Assembly (NCBI GenBank): GCA_031290195.1
Contig: JAITOA010000021.1
Coordinates: forward strand, 1-36,748
Length of the DNA: 36,748 nt
Direction: 5' to 3'
DNA from: Puniceicoccales bacterium
GTDB taxonomy: Bacteria; Verrucomicrobiota; Verrucomicrobiia; Opitutales; JAIRLM01
The notes beneath the pieces were generated by a model. The model had not been told where the DNA came from and searched no databases. It saw only the letters and a list, made by a program, of their open reading frames with translations. Shown in pieces: positions 14,681-23,833 of this stretch. Every line of letters begins with the position of its first letter. The stretch's first letter is position 1. The translations under genes were made by a program, and so were the position numbers.

Positions 14681-16931
14681 CATAGCCAGCATTCTTGGCT
14701 TCGGATTTTTACGCAGCTTCTTTCGCGCAATGTCACAGGAAAGCAAACCCGAGGAAGGGGAAGGTAAAACCCAAGACGAAAGCGGTAATCCCAAACTCAC
14801 CCAAGATGACGGTAATAACGCTGGACCGGGCGAAACCGACCAAAAAATGACTCCATTACAGGACAAAAGCGCAGAGGGGCAGCTGATCCAGGACGAAGCC
14901 AATGATCTGGGTGATCCAAAGAAGAGCAATGACTTCCAGCAACGAATTTCTGCCCCTACGGAGCCAAGGAATAATTCCGGTCAAAACCCAATCTCCCAGG
15001 AACAAATTTCAGCTCCTTCCCAAAAACAAGAAAGACCTGTTGCCCATGGAAAACAAAAAACCCTCGAACAAGTTAAGGCTGAGCTCCGAAAGTCCCTAGA
15101 AAGCATCGACAACACTATTAAAGGGGAGGTAGACAAAATTTTAGACGTCAATTTAACCGCTGAACAGCTGCATTCCGTTGCAGAATTTTTAGAGCGAAAT
15201 GAAGTTAAAACTTTTATTAAAAGCCAAAACGGACAATGCTCACTGGTCAAATTTTCCCATGCTGTTATCGACAATCCGTCCACGTTTGATTTGGCATTTT
15301 CCTGGATCCAACTTGCCAGTGAAGGACAAACTCTTGGCGAACTCAGATCCATTTTCATTGAAAGACAGAGAATTGTACAATCGAAAACAGTGGCAGGGCT
15401 GACGAAGAGTTCAGCAGACTGTGTGGTGCCGCTAAATGACGAGTTGAAGCGTATGCTGCAGGCCGTCATCAACCGGGAAACAGAAATTTTGAAAAAAAGT
15501 AAACCAGAGAATGGGAATTGGCTGGAGGCTTCTCCAACACCAGGTTCCACCGAAGAAAAAATGCGCAATGTTTTCCTAGAAAAATTAACCGAAGCACACC
15601 TCGCTGCGACCGTGAAAATGGCCTGTTTTTCAATTTTATTTTTTTCAACAGACGGAAGTCCAATCATTTCCAGGAATCAAATCCTAGGTGTTTATGTGGG
15701 TTTTCTGCGCACTCTTGCCGGCGATCTTAGCAACGTTTTTGCGATGAATAACTACGCAGACCGGATTGATTTTAATGAAATTTTAAATGACGTCGGAATG
15801 GCAATGGCAACTGAAGTGAAAATCATGAATTTTGCACTGACGAAAACTAAATTTTTTAAACTGGCGGAGAATGCTTTTGCAACTACTCAAAAAATTCGCA
15901 CACTAGAGACCTCTCATACGCGCGCACTGACCAGTCAAGCACTGCGTGAATCGATGCTAGAAGTATGTCTTCCACAAATTTTTCCTGGAATTTCCTTTTG
16001 CGGCGCTGGCGCAGCTTCGACCATTTTCCGCGTGAATTTTAAAAACGTTGGCATCCGTCTTATTCGCTACCTCCTATCCAATACTGAGGAAGCGGATTCG
16101 ATGGGGAAAATTCTTCTTGGGCAAACATATGAGGCCGAAACTCGGATAAATCCGAATTTCGAAGGGCGCACGAGGGCATTCCACGCAACCGGAGAACAGA
16201 TGTCGAGACTTTCCGGCGGAGTTTACTCGTCCCCAACATTTTCCGCAGAAATTCTGGAAGATATGGACAAAAAGAGGAAGTATGTTTCAATGACATCCGC
16301 CGGGAGTAAAACTCTATATCAGCACCGAGCACAGTTCATCACAGCGACGGAGAAGAGAAACCTCAGTCCGCCGCCGGAAAAAACCATTGAAAGCGCCATT
16401 TGGTGCCAAATATTTTCTTTGATCGTTGGACAATTGGATGGGCACGGCAAAAATTTCATGGTTGATGCGGATGACATTGTACGGGCCATCGATCCCGGGC
16501 TAAGTTTTCCTCCATTCAACTTCGGAAAAACTAGGGATGAGCTACTCCAAAATGCAATCGCTGCAGCAAACTCTGCAAGACAAAGCGAAGGCACTTCTTC
16601 TGTCGTTGGCCAGTGGGCGAGTAAAAAAAATGTTTTATCGTACGTCGTCATTGATCTACCTCCAATGACAGAAACAATGCGCAATGTTCTTTCTGAATTT
16701 TCCAAGCCAAATGGCAACGAAAGGGGGTATTTCATAACCATGTTGAGAATGAACAATATGACCGAGAAGGAGATCGATGCAGTAAAAAATAGACTCGATG
16801 CCATTTGGCGACAATTGCAGGCAAAAAAGCCATTCATCATTGAAAATACAGCAGAACTCTCTTCCCTATGGACTAAAGAAGGTTCCCCGTTCACAGAGGA
16901 AAATTGCCTGCTACGCCGCCAGTGGAAGTAG
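14418..16931 (+). CDS. Membrane-anchored kinase-like effector candidate, paralogue B
   Basis: An 837-residue paralogue of the preceding gene, starting at TTG one codon after its stop (TAA GTC TTG), so the two are probably co-transcribed and perhaps coupled. The first 88 residues are nearly identical to paralogue A, including the hydrophobic hairpin. The linker is longer (about 105-210), rich in Gln, Asp, Asn and Pro, and unlike A or C. The helical middle (LEQVKAELRKSLESID onward) and the kinase-like C-terminus are shared. The latter shows FCGAGAASTIFRVNF, GIRLIR, GEQMSRLSGG, KYVSMTSAGSKTL, GQLDGHGKNFMV (Asp674, His676, Asn679) and AIDPGLSFP (Asp692). Its 3' third is closer to paralogue C than to A (for example RNLSPPP and the ends around SPFTEENCLLRR). 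It is likely a T3S substrate acting at a host membrane, which is inference. Confidence 0.7.
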   Translation: MQSFIHVPMEVHWSGWRMSVVSGEESADFVQILAARMAPAPDRSIVVKIFATSLAIIGSVVTYPVVVAVGLLTLSFLWIGKMESFRKNIASILGFGFLRSFFRAMSQESKPEEGEGKTQDESGNPKLTQDDGNNAGPGETDQKMTPLQDKSAEGQLIQDEANDLGDPKKSNDFQQRISAPTEPRNNSGQNPISQEQISAPSQKQERPVAHGKQKTLEQVKAELRKSLESIDNTIKGEVDKILDVNLTAEQLHSVAEFLERNEVKTFIKSQNGQCSLVKFSHAVIDNPSTFDLAFSWIQLASEGQTLGELRSIFIERQRIVQSKTVAGLTKSSADCVVPLNDELKRMLQAVINRETEILKKSKPENGNWLEASPTPGSTEEKMRNVFLEKLTEAHLAATVKMACFSILFFSTDGSPIISRNQILGVYVGFLRTLAGDLSNVFAMNNYADRIDFNEILNDVGMAMATEVKIMNFALTKTKFFKLAENAFATTQKIRTLETSHTRALTSQALRESMLEVCLPQIFPGISFCGAGAASTIFRVNFKNVGIRLIRYLLSNTEEADSMGKILLGQTYEAETRINPNFEGRTRAFHATGEQMSRLSGGVYSSPTFSAEILEDMDKKRKYVSMTSAGSKTLYQHRAQFITATEKRNLSPPPEKTIESAIWCQIFSLIVGQLDGHGKNFMVDADDIVRAIDPGLSFPPFNFGKTRDELLQNAIAAANSARQSEGTSSVVGQWASKKNVLSYVVIDLPPMTETMRNVLSEFSKPNGNERGYFITMLRMNNMTEKEIDAVKNRLDAIWRQLQAKKPFIIENTAELSSLWTKEGSPFTEENCLLRRQWK

Positions 16932-17030
16932 GGCGCGGACAGCAGCCACTAGGGCCGTCACTTGCTTTGCATATGTCACTAAGAATCAAGATGTTTTGAC
17001 GAAAATATCACGGAGACCCACAGAAATTTA

Positions 17031-17088
17031 GTGAAATTTTGCGGCTGCCAATTCGGGCTTTCGCCATTTTATTTTTGCAAAATTTCAC
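17031..17088 (+). promoter_or_regulatory. 12-bp perfect inverted repeat over the start of paralogue C
   Basis: GTGAAATTTTGC (17031-17042) and GCAAAATTTCAC (17077-17088) are exact reverse complements separated by 34 bp. In RNA the stem would enclose or cover both candidate TTG starts (17039 and 17075). In DNA it could be a dyad operator. The 3' arm is also the conserved TTGCAAA start segment of the family. Confidence 0.6.
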
Positions 17089-19345
17089 CCATTGGCTACA
17101 ATGGCTCTTCCGGGGATTGGAGTGTAAACCTTTGGCGTCCATAGAGAATAGTTCCTTCGCGTATTGCATGGCCAATCGCATAGCTCCAGCGCCCAACCGG
17201 AGCATCGGCACAAAAATATGCGCAACTTCTCTGGTGGCCCTCATAAGCATTGTTACCTATCCAATTGCGGCAATTGGCGCGCTATTCACATTTCCACTTG
17301 TTCCGCTGGAATCTTTCCTCAAAATTATGTCCGGAATTCTGACCTTCGGATTCCTTCGCAGCTTCTTCCGTGCGGTGTTTCCAGAAACCGAAAAACCCAC
17401 AGACAGGGAAGAAAAAAATGCCGGGCACAGTAACCCGGAACTCGTCGAAGAAATTCAAGGCACCCAAGGACAAATTTTGGATGGTGGCGATCCGGAAGAT
17501 TCCAACCCACAGACCGATCCCATGGGACCAAATTTGATCATTCCCCAAAAGCCGAAAGACCTCCAACAGACTAAAGATGAGCTACGTGGGCTATTGGAAC
17601 GCATCAACATATCCGGAGAAACAACGGATAAATTTTTAGCTGCCGATCTGACCATTGACCAGCTAGGTTGCGTTGCGGGATTTTTGGAATATGTTGGGGT
17701 GCAGAGATTTACAAATTTTAAAAGTGCGGTTTGCCCACTTTCAAAATTTCTCATCGTCGTAGCCAATGATTCATCGATGTTTGATCCGGCATTTTCCTGG
17801 CTCAAATTAGCCAGCGCCAGCGAAACTTTCGGTGAAACTAACAATAATTGCTTTACAAGAATAAAAGAAATAGGTTCTAGATGTAAATTTGCCGCAATGA
17901 CAGACAAAAGTGCAAACCAGGCGATCCCATTAGAAAACGCTTTAGAACGCATATTTAGTGACATTGTTAATAGGGAAATAGAAATTATAAGAACTCATTC
18001 GCTTGGATTACTTAGCAACAACAATCTCCAACGCAGATTATGCAACGAATGGATTCTTGCGACTGCGACAATATGTTTTTTTGCAAAAACATTTTTTGAT
18101 ATAAATAGCCCAATGCTTGCGGAAGATCAAATTATGAAAGTCTACGCTGATATCTTGAGCGATCTTGTCAATAATCTGAACAGTATTCTTAGAAGCAGCG
18201 GCTATGATGGACAAATTGATTTTGCTGTAATTTTGAGAACTCACGAAATAGATGTGACGACCGAAACAGACACTCTTAGTCGCACGATAACGAAGGACGC
18301 ATTTTTTAACCAAGTGGATAGAGCTCTGGCACTTTCATCGCCAGCCAAAAAACAGGAACGAAAAATAGTAAGCATGTTTCTCCCGCAATTTTTCCCGGGA
18401 ATTTCCTTTTGCGGTGCCGGAGCAGTATCGACCGTTCTTCGTGTAAATTTGGAGAATACTGGCATTCGCCTCATTCGCCAACTTCTGTCCAATGAAGACG
18501 AAGCAAGGGCAACACGCCACCTTACTCTTTGGAAAGCGTACGAGAATGAAACGAAAAAAAATCCGAATTTTGAAGGACGCACACTGGCCTTCTGCGCAAT
18601 TGGCGAACAGATGGCAGAACTCTCCGAAACCTATTCATCTCCCACGTTTTCAGCAGAAATTCTGGAAGATGATAGCAAAGAAAGGAAATACGTCTCAATG
18701 ACGTCCGCCGGAAGCAAAACTTTGCATCAATACCGAGCACAATTCTTCACGGCGACGAAGGAAAGAAGCCTCAGTCCTCCGCCGGCAGAAACTATTGAAA
18801 GTGCCATTTGGTGCCAATTACATTGTCTCATCACGGGACAATTGGACGGCCACACGGACAATTTCATGGTTGACCCGGAGAGCAAAATTGTGCAGAGCAT
18901 CGATCCCGGATTGACTTTTCCTCCATTTTTTTTTGGAAAAAATAAGGAAGAGCTATTGGGAAATGTAGCCACAGCGATTTTTCCGCGCAGGAATGAGCGC
19001 CGTTTAGAAATGAAAAGACATATGCGTCAAAATGATACACTTAGAAATGTTGTCCTAAAATTGCCGCCAATGACGGAAAACATGTTTTCCGTTCTTCAAA
19101 AAATTTCCCAGCCTGATGGAGACGAAAGGAAGAAGTTGATTTCTACACTAGAAAAAAATAACATGAGTCCCCGGGAGATCGCAGCAACGGAAAATAGACT
19201 CGATGCCATTTGGCAACAATTGCAGGAATCAAAACCATTCATCATTGAAAATACAGCAGACCTCACTTCCCTCTGGGCTCAAAAAAATTCCCCGTTCACA
19301 GTGGAAAATTGTCTACTACGCCGCCATTGGTATCGACGACTGTAA
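17075..19345 (+). CDS. Membrane-anchored kinase-like effector candidate, paralogue C
   Basis: A 756-residue third paralogue, more diverged at its N-terminus. TTG 17075 is preferred because TTGCAAAATTTCACCCAT aligns with the TTG starts of paralogues A and B; an in-frame TTG at 17039 would add 12 residues, and there is no ATG before 17168. After the polar start, NRIAPAPNRSI leads into a hydrophobic hairpin (TSLVALISIVTYPIAAIGAL and on) and FGFLRSFFRAVF. The acidic linker is short. The helical middle (QTKDELRGLLERI onward) and kinase-like domain follow: FCGAGAVSTVLRVNL, GIRLIR, GEQMAELSE, KYVSMTSAGSKTL, GQLDGHTDNFMV (Asp591, His593, Asn596 from this start) and SIDPGLTFP (Asp610). All three paralogues keep these residues, so selection for a working active site is likely. 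It is convergent with the ABC permease gene, 54 bp away. Confidence 0.68.
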   Translation: MQNFTHWLQWLFRGLECKPLASIENSSFAYCMANRIAPAPNRSIGTKICATSLVALISIVTYPIAAIGALFTFPLVPLESFLKIMSGILTFGFLRSFFRAVFPETEKPTDREEKNAGHSNPELVEEIQGTQGQILDGGDPEDSNPQTDPMGPNLIIPQKPKDLQQTKDELRGLLERINISGETTDKFLAADLTIDQLGCVAGFLEYVGVQRFTNFKSAVCPLSKFLIVVANDSSMFDPAFSWLKLASASETFGETNNNCFTRIKEIGSRCKFAAMTDKSANQAIPLENALERIFSDIVNREIEIIRTHSLGLLSNNNLQRRLCNEWILATATICFFAKTFFDINSPMLAEDQIMKVYADILSDLVNNLNSILRSSGYDGQIDFAVILRTHEIDVTTETDTLSRTITKDAFFNQVDRALALSSPAKKQERKIVSMFLPQFFPGISFCGAGAVSTVLRVNLENTGIRLIRQLLSNEDEARATRHLTLWKAYENETKKNPNFEGRTLAFCAIGEQMAELSETYSSPTFSAEILEDDSKERKYVSMTSAGSKTLHQYRAQFFTATKERSLSPPPAETIESAIWCQLHCLITGQLDGHTDNFMVDPESKIVQSIDPGLTFPPFFFGKNKEELLGNVATAIFPRRNERRLEMKRHMRQNDTLRNVVLKLPPMTENMFSVLQKISQPDGDERKKLISTLEKNNMSPREIAATENRLDAIWQQLQESKPFIIENTADLTSLWAQKNSPFTVENCLLRRHWYRRL

Positions 19346-19399
19346 AAAATTTATATGCTGGACGTCTACGTTGGCAGTGGGGGAGGTTTACAGCGCTTC

Positions 19400-21094
19400 C
19401 TAGGCCTTAAAAATTGCGCCAATATTCTTCCCCATGAAGACGGAGGCGCTGAAAAGGGTAACGGCGAGGAAGGCCATGGCCCAAACTCCGAGGGAACAGG
19501 CAAGAAAGGGACCGATGCCGAGAAGATTTACCAATTCATAGATCGCTTTTGTGATGGGGTAGAAGTGCTGCTTCTGTGCGATAACAAGGGAATCGGACAC
19601 TTCCAGCATCGTCTGGGAAAAAACCAATAGTCCGCCGGCGATAAGGTTTCCCAAAATGAGAGGCAAAGTGATGCGCATGTATGTATTGATGGGTTTTCCC
19701 CCGAGGCTAGCCGCCGCCTCTTCGTAGGTGACACTTGTCTGCTGCAGCCCGGCGACAGCCGCCCGTACCATGAAGGGCAACTTGCGAATGCCGTAGGCGA
19801 TAACCAGAAGAAATGTCGGATTTTCTATGGGGTTGAGGAAGGCGAAAAAGCGTCCTCGCTGGCTGATTACCAGGTAGCCGAAGGCGATGACAAGCCCCGG
19901 AACAGCCAGGGGTAGCATGGAGAGGACATCCAAAATGCCACGACCCGGCAGGCGACTTCGGACGATGACCAGGGAGAGCAAACTACCCAGCACAATGGTA
20001 ATCAGAGTGGCGCAGCCGGCGTAGAAGAGACTATTTTTAATGGAGGAAACCATCAGGGGGTGCCCGAGGGCGACGCTGTAGTTCTGAAGGGTCCAGGAAG
20101 AGGGAAGGACGGAGCCAAACCAGTCACCGGAAAAAGAATAGAGAACGACAACGGCGTGGGGCAGGAGGGAAAAAAGCACCACCGCAGCAAAGAGGGAACA
20201 GCAAAGCCATTTCTTCCCCGTGGAAATTGGCCGCGGCGTTCCGGCATGGGAGGCCTTCGACAACATTGCCGCATCTTCCCGCCCCAAAATTTTTTTTCCC
20301 AGGAGGTAAAACGCCGTGGAAAAGAAAAGCACCACCGTTGCCAAAGCATAGGGGAAGGGATTGTTGCCCAATTCTTTGAGCATACCGAAGATTTGCACGG
20401 GCAGGACACGGTCGTAATTAAAGATCAGAGGAACCCCCAACTCCGTGAAGGACCAAATAAAAACGATTGTCAGCCCGGCGAAGACGCCCGGGCGCGTTAG
20501 AGGAAGGGTGATGCGGAAAAAGCGTCGCAGACCCGTGCAGCCGAGATTGGCCGCGGCCTCCTCCATGGCCGGATCGATGTTAGCCAGGGCCGCAGAAATA
20601 TTCAAAAAAAGGATGGGATAGAGGCTGAGGGCCTCGAAGAGGACAACGCTGCCAAATTTGTAATGGCCGAGCCAGTCGATGGGGGGGCCCGCCGTGCAAA
20701 ATCCCAAGCGGTGGAGGAGGGCATTCAGGACACCGTGACTTCCAAAAATTTTCAAAATTCCGATGGCCCCAACGAAGGGAGGAAGGATCATGGGCACAAG
20801 GACCAGGGCGGTAAAAATTTTTTTGCAGGGAAACTCGTAGCGACAGGAAAAAAAAGCCAGGGGAAGGGCCAGCGCCAGGACAGTCAGCGTGGTCGCCGCG
20901 GCGATGGCAATGGAGTTAAAAAGGGATTGCCTGTAAAATGGATTAGCAAAGACCGCCCAAATGTAGGATAGCGTGAAATGGCCATCCACGTCAAGAAAGG
21001 CTCCCCGAACGGTCTCAAAGAGAGGAAAAAGAAAGAAAGAACCAAAAATCAGCAATGATACCGCAAAGATCCCCCCGGCCCAGCGCTTTGACAT
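19400..21094 (-). CDS. Iron(III)-type ABC transporter permease, two fused domains
   Basis: About 564 residues with roughly 12 membrane helices. It consists of two homologous binding-protein-dependent permease domains in one chain, as in FbpB/SfuB-type ferric iron (and ThiP-type) importers. Each half carries the EAA loop that contacts the ATPase: EEAAANLGCTGLRRFFRITL in the first half and EEAAASLGGKPINTYMRITL in the second, each followed by LPL. It would form the inner-membrane channel for periplasmic Fe3+ or a similar substrate. No ATPase or binding protein gene lies in the window, so its partners are elsewhere. ATG 21094 (SKRWAGG before the first helix) is chosen; ATG 21106 or TTG 21136 would add only a short Cys-containing stretch. 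It is transcribed after serS, about 130 bp downstream. Substrate specificity cannot be fixed from the sequence. Confidence 0.88.
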   Translation of the reverse strand: MSKRWAGGIFAVSLLIFGSFFLFPLFETVRGAFLDVDGHFTLSYIWAVFANPFYRQSLFNSIAIAAATTLTVLALALPLAFFSCRYEFPCKKIFTALVLVPMILPPFVGAIGILKIFGSHGVLNALLHRLGFCTAGPPIDWLGHYKFGSVVLFEALSLYPILFLNISAALANIDPAMEEAAANLGCTGLRRFFRITLPLTRPGVFAGLTIVFIWSFTELGVPLIFNYDRVLPVQIFGMLKELGNNPFPYALATVVLFFSTAFYLLGKKILGREDAAMLSKASHAGTPRPISTGKKWLCCSLFAAVVLFSLLPHAVVVLYSFSGDWFGSVLPSSWTLQNYSVALGHPLMVSSIKNSLFYAGCATLITIVLGSLLSLVIVRSRLPGRGILDVLSMLPLAVPGLVIAFGYLVISQRGRFFAFLNPIENPTFLLVIAYGIRKLPFMVRAAVAGLQQTSVTYEEAAASLGGKPINTYMRITLPLILGNLIAGGLLVFSQTMLEVSDSLVIAQKQHFYPITKAIYELVNLLGIGPFLACSLGVWAMAFLAVTLFSASVFMGKNIGAIFKA

Positions 21095-21226
21095 AGAGCA
21101 ACCCATTCCAGCAACCGGGAAAAAGCACCGAAGCAAGGTAAATCTTAGACAATCGGAAATTTTTTGCCATGGGCCATTCCACGAGCACCGCCGCCGAAGC
21201 TCCCCGTCGGCTGGAGCGGTTGGCCA

Positions 21227-22495
21227 TTACATTTTAATGAAATCCTGGGAAACGTAGGGTCTCAGAACCTGTGGGATGCGTACGGAGCCGTCGTCCTGGA
21301 GGTTATTTTCCAGCAGTGCCGCAAGGACTCTCGGAACGGCCAATCCCGAGCCATTGAGCGTGTGAAGGAACTCCAACCTTCCCTTTCCAGAGGGACGGAA
21401 GCGGATATTGGCCCGCCGCGCCTGAAAATCTGTAAAATTGCTGCAGCTGGAAACTTCCAACCAACGCCGCTGCCCACCAGCCCAAACCTCCAGGTCATAC
21501 TGCTTGGAATGCGGGAATCCCATGTCTCCGGTGCAAATGGCAAGGACTCGGTAGGGAATTTCGAGGGCACGCAGGATAGACTCTGCGTCGCGGCGGAGGG
21601 ACTCCAGTTCCTCGAAGCTTTGGGATGGATGGACCCACTTCACCAGTTCCACCTTATCAAATTGGTGCAGACGGTTTAGTCCGCGCACGTCCTTCCCCCA
21701 ATTTCCGGCCTCCCGTCGGAAACAGGGGGTATAGGCACAGCGATAGACAGGCAGCAGAGACTCTTCCAAAATTTCATCGCGGAAAAAATTTGTCACCGGT
21801 ACCTCCGCCGTCGGCACCGCATAGAAACCATCCACGGCCGTCCCGTACATCATATCCTCCTTGTCTGGCAGCTGGCCCGTCGCCGTGGCGCTGGCCCCAT
21901 TTACCAGGATGGGAGGTAAAAGTTCTACGTAGCCATTTTTTTCCGCACAGTCCAAAAAAAATCGAATGAGAGCCCGCACAAGCCGTGCCACGGATCCAAC
22001 GTAGAAGGGAAATCCGGCGGCAGTGACTTTTCCTCCCCTGGCAAAATCGACGCCCTTCGAAAACCACGGGATGTCATAGTGGGGAATGGCACATGGAGAA
22101 ACGGTCTCCGGATCCCTCCAGCCACCGACGGTAACATTGTCTTTCTCTGACCGGCCAACGGGAGCACTGCCATGGGGCACGTTTGGGATGGAAAGATAGG
22201 CCTTCCGCCATTCCTCGTCAACGGATCGCAGCGACTCCTCCAGCTGTTTCGCCCGGGTGGACTCTTCCCGAAGCAGCACCGTTTGCCGGGTAAATTCTTC
22301 CGGAGGACACCCCGCGCCGGCCAAGCGTTCGCTGGCCGACTTCAGCGCTGCCCGAGCCGATTCAAAGGCTGTCAAATACTCCCGCCGCCGGACATCCAGC
22401 TCCAGAAAAGCATCTAAATCTACGGCAAATTTTTTTTTTGCGAGGGCCTCCTTGACCTCTTCCACGTGTTCTCGCAGATACTTTAACTCCAGCAT
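21227..22495 (-). CDS. serS: Seryl-tRNA synthetase
   Basis: Class IIa synthetase charging tRNA-Ser (and tRNA-Sec where present). It has 422 residues from ATG 22495, the usual length. The N-terminal long coiled-coil arm (about 1-105) starts with the typical LELKYLREHVEEVKEAL, which is why the in-frame upstream start at 22558 is rejected. The catalytic domain shows motif 2 as CFRREAGNWGKDVRGLNRLH and then QFDKVELVKW. Motif 3 is LNGSGLAVPRVLAALLEN followed by GSVRIPQVLRPY. The serine-binding TAEVPVTNFF is present. It is transcribed after ybeY (77 bp gap) and before the permease gene. Confidence 0.97.
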   Translation of the reverse strand: MLELKYLREHVEEVKEALAKKKFAVDLDAFLELDVRRREYLTAFESARAALKSASERLAGAGCPPEEFTRQTVLLREESTRAKQLEESLRSVDEEWRKAYLSIPNVPHGSAPVGRSEKDNVTVGGWRDPETVSPCAIPHYDIPWFSKGVDFARGGKVTAAGFPFYVGSVARLVRALIRFFLDCAEKNGYVELLPPILVNGASATATGQLPDKEDMMYGTAVDGFYAVPTAEVPVTNFFRDEILEESLLPVYRCAYTPCFRREAGNWGKDVRGLNRLHQFDKVELVKWVHPSQSFEELESLRRDAESILRALEIPYRVLAICTGDMGFPHSKQYDLEVWAGGQRRWLEVSSCSNFTDFQARRANIRFRPSGKGRLEFLHTLNGSGLAVPRVLAALLENNLQDDGSVRIPQVLRPYVSQDFIKM

Positions 22496-22572
22496 TGCGC
22501 CAAGTTTCCCGAATTGCCCTCCGTGGCAAGAAAAATTCATTTCTACGGGAAAAGACAATTTGCCAACAACCT

Positions 22573-23028
22573 CTAGCGGTGAAAATTGGGCAATTTCCCA
22601 TGTCTTTTCAAAAATTCCAAGACGGTTTTCTCGCCCGCCCGCATGCGGGCGGCGGCGGCAGAATCTTTGTCATCTAATCCCGACAGGTGGAGCCAACCGT
22701 GGACGAGGTAGAGGGTAATTTCCCGGCCCAGGCGACCATTGTTTTTTTCGGAGTAATTCCACGCGCGCTCCACGGAGACGCAAATTTCTCCGGCAAAGTC
22801 CATTTCCGAATCTCCCGGAAAGGTGATGACATCCGTAGGAGATGAATCATCGAGGAAATCCCGGTGAATGTTGAGTAGGGTCTGATCGTCCAGAAAGGCG
22901 ATGGAAAGTTCTCCGCTGGGAATGGGGAAAAGTTCACTGTCATCCATGGCTGTGAACATTTCCACGACGTCGGTCACGGAATAGCGGAGCCAGGAAACTC
23001 CGCAATGGACAAAAATTTTTCTACCCAT
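22573..23028 (-). CDS. ybeY: Endoribonuclease YbeY (rRNA maturation factor)
   Basis: A 151-residue metal-dependent endoribonuclease used in 16S rRNA 3'-end maturation and ribosome quality control. The fold markers are LSIAFLDDQTLLNIHRDFLD, the STDVITF equivalent SPTDVITFPGD, GEICVSVE, and the metal site LVHGWLHLSGLDD. The canonical site is HGxLHLxGYDH; here the third His is replaced by Asp, so the ligand set is His-His-Asp. I believe this variant also occurs in other phyla. ATG 23028 (GRKIFVH) is chosen because the in-frame extension to 23094 is basic and unlike the family. It is the first gene of a ybeY-serS pair and diverges from tadA. Confidence 0.93.
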   Translation of the reverse strand: MGRKIFVHCGVSWLRYSVTDVVEMFTAMDDSELFPIPSGELSIAFLDDQTLLNIHRDFLDDSSPTDVITFPGDSEMDFAGEICVSVERAWNYSEKNNGRLGREITLYLVHGWLHLSGLDDKDSAAAARMRAGEKTVLEFLKRHGKLPNFHR

Positions 23029-23265
23029 GAACCCATTCGTCGTCGGCCCCGGCCGGAGGCAACGGAAAAATTTTCGACGCCGGCACCTCTGCATTTTGCT
23101 TCAAATGCAGAGGTGCCATGGCGCAGGCTGCGAGGCAGGCAATGGGGAAGAAATGGCATCTCCGGAAACTGGTTTTGAAAATGGATTCAACGCCTTCTTC
23201 CTTCGGACGCTGTGAAGGAATTGCAAAAAATTCCCATTGACTTCTATCTCCGAGGTCCGGGAAAA

Positions 23266-23802
23266 ATGTCGGCCGAAACGATGGATACGGAGACCCCTTC
23301 CGATGGGGATATTTTTTGCATGGAATTGGCCATCGATGCGGCGGAACTTGCTTTTCAGGAAGACGAAGTGCCCGTCGGTGCGGTGATTTTTTCCGGAGAA
23401 AAAGTCCTCGCCATCGACCATAACCGCGTGCGATCCAGAGGAGATCCAACGGCCCATGGAGAAATGTTGGTGCTGCGGGCTGCCGCTGCCGCCATCGGTG
23501 ATTGGCGGCTGTCCCAGTGTGTTTTGTACACGACCAAGGAGCCCTGCCCCATGTGCGCCGGTGCTTGCATCATGGCCCGGATTGGCCGGGTGGTCATCGG
23601 CGTTGGAGATCCAGCCATGGGATGTTTTGGAGGCGGTCCCCACGATTTCTCGCAGACAAAGGGTTTCCACCACCACCCCATCGTCCTTCGGGGGGTCCTT
23701 TCGCAGCGTTGCCTGGAAATTCTTCGCCGTTTTTTCGTTGCCAAGCGGCAACCTAGGCCACCTTGTGAAGGAGGAAGAACCGACATTGGACAAGAAATTT
23801 AG
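23266..23802 (+). CDS. tadA: tRNA-specific adenosine deaminase
   Basis: Converts A34 to inosine in tRNA-Arg(ACG) in the cytoplasm. It has 178 residues from ATG 23266 and carries the cytidine-deaminase fold with the zinc and catalytic motifs PTAHGEM (the usual HAE reads HGE here) and EPCPMCAGACIMARI. VPVGAVIF and VVIGVGDPAMGCFGG are family-typical. The Glu of HGE is the proton shuttle, and both Cys of PCPMC are present. A basic C-terminal tail (about 150-178, KRQPRPPCEGGR) goes beyond the core. The start is chosen because residues from GTG 23212 are not conserved in the family. The autotransporter gene starts 31 bp downstream on the same strand. Confidence 0.93.
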   Translation: MSAETMDTETPSDGDIFCMELAIDAAELAFQEDEVPVGAVIFSGEKVLAIDHNRVRSRGDPTAHGEMLVLRAAAAAIGDWRLSQCVLYTTKEPCPMCAGACIMARIGRVVIGVGDPAMGCFGGGPHDFSQTKGFHHHPIVLRGVLSQRCLEILRRFFVAKRQPRPPCEGGRTDIGQEI

Positions 23803-23833
23803 GTTCAAAATAGAAGGACATGCGGGAAAAACT

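Noticed and set aside
21095-21136. Longer N-terminus of the ABC permease from TTG 21136
   Set aside because: The added residues are not like permease N-termini, and ATG codons at 21106 and 21094 lie closer to the first helix.
23456-23833. In-frame N-terminal extension of the autotransporter back to an ATG at 23456
   Set aside because: It lies within tadA in another frame, is Pro/Ser/Cys-rich noise, and would bury the signal peptide.
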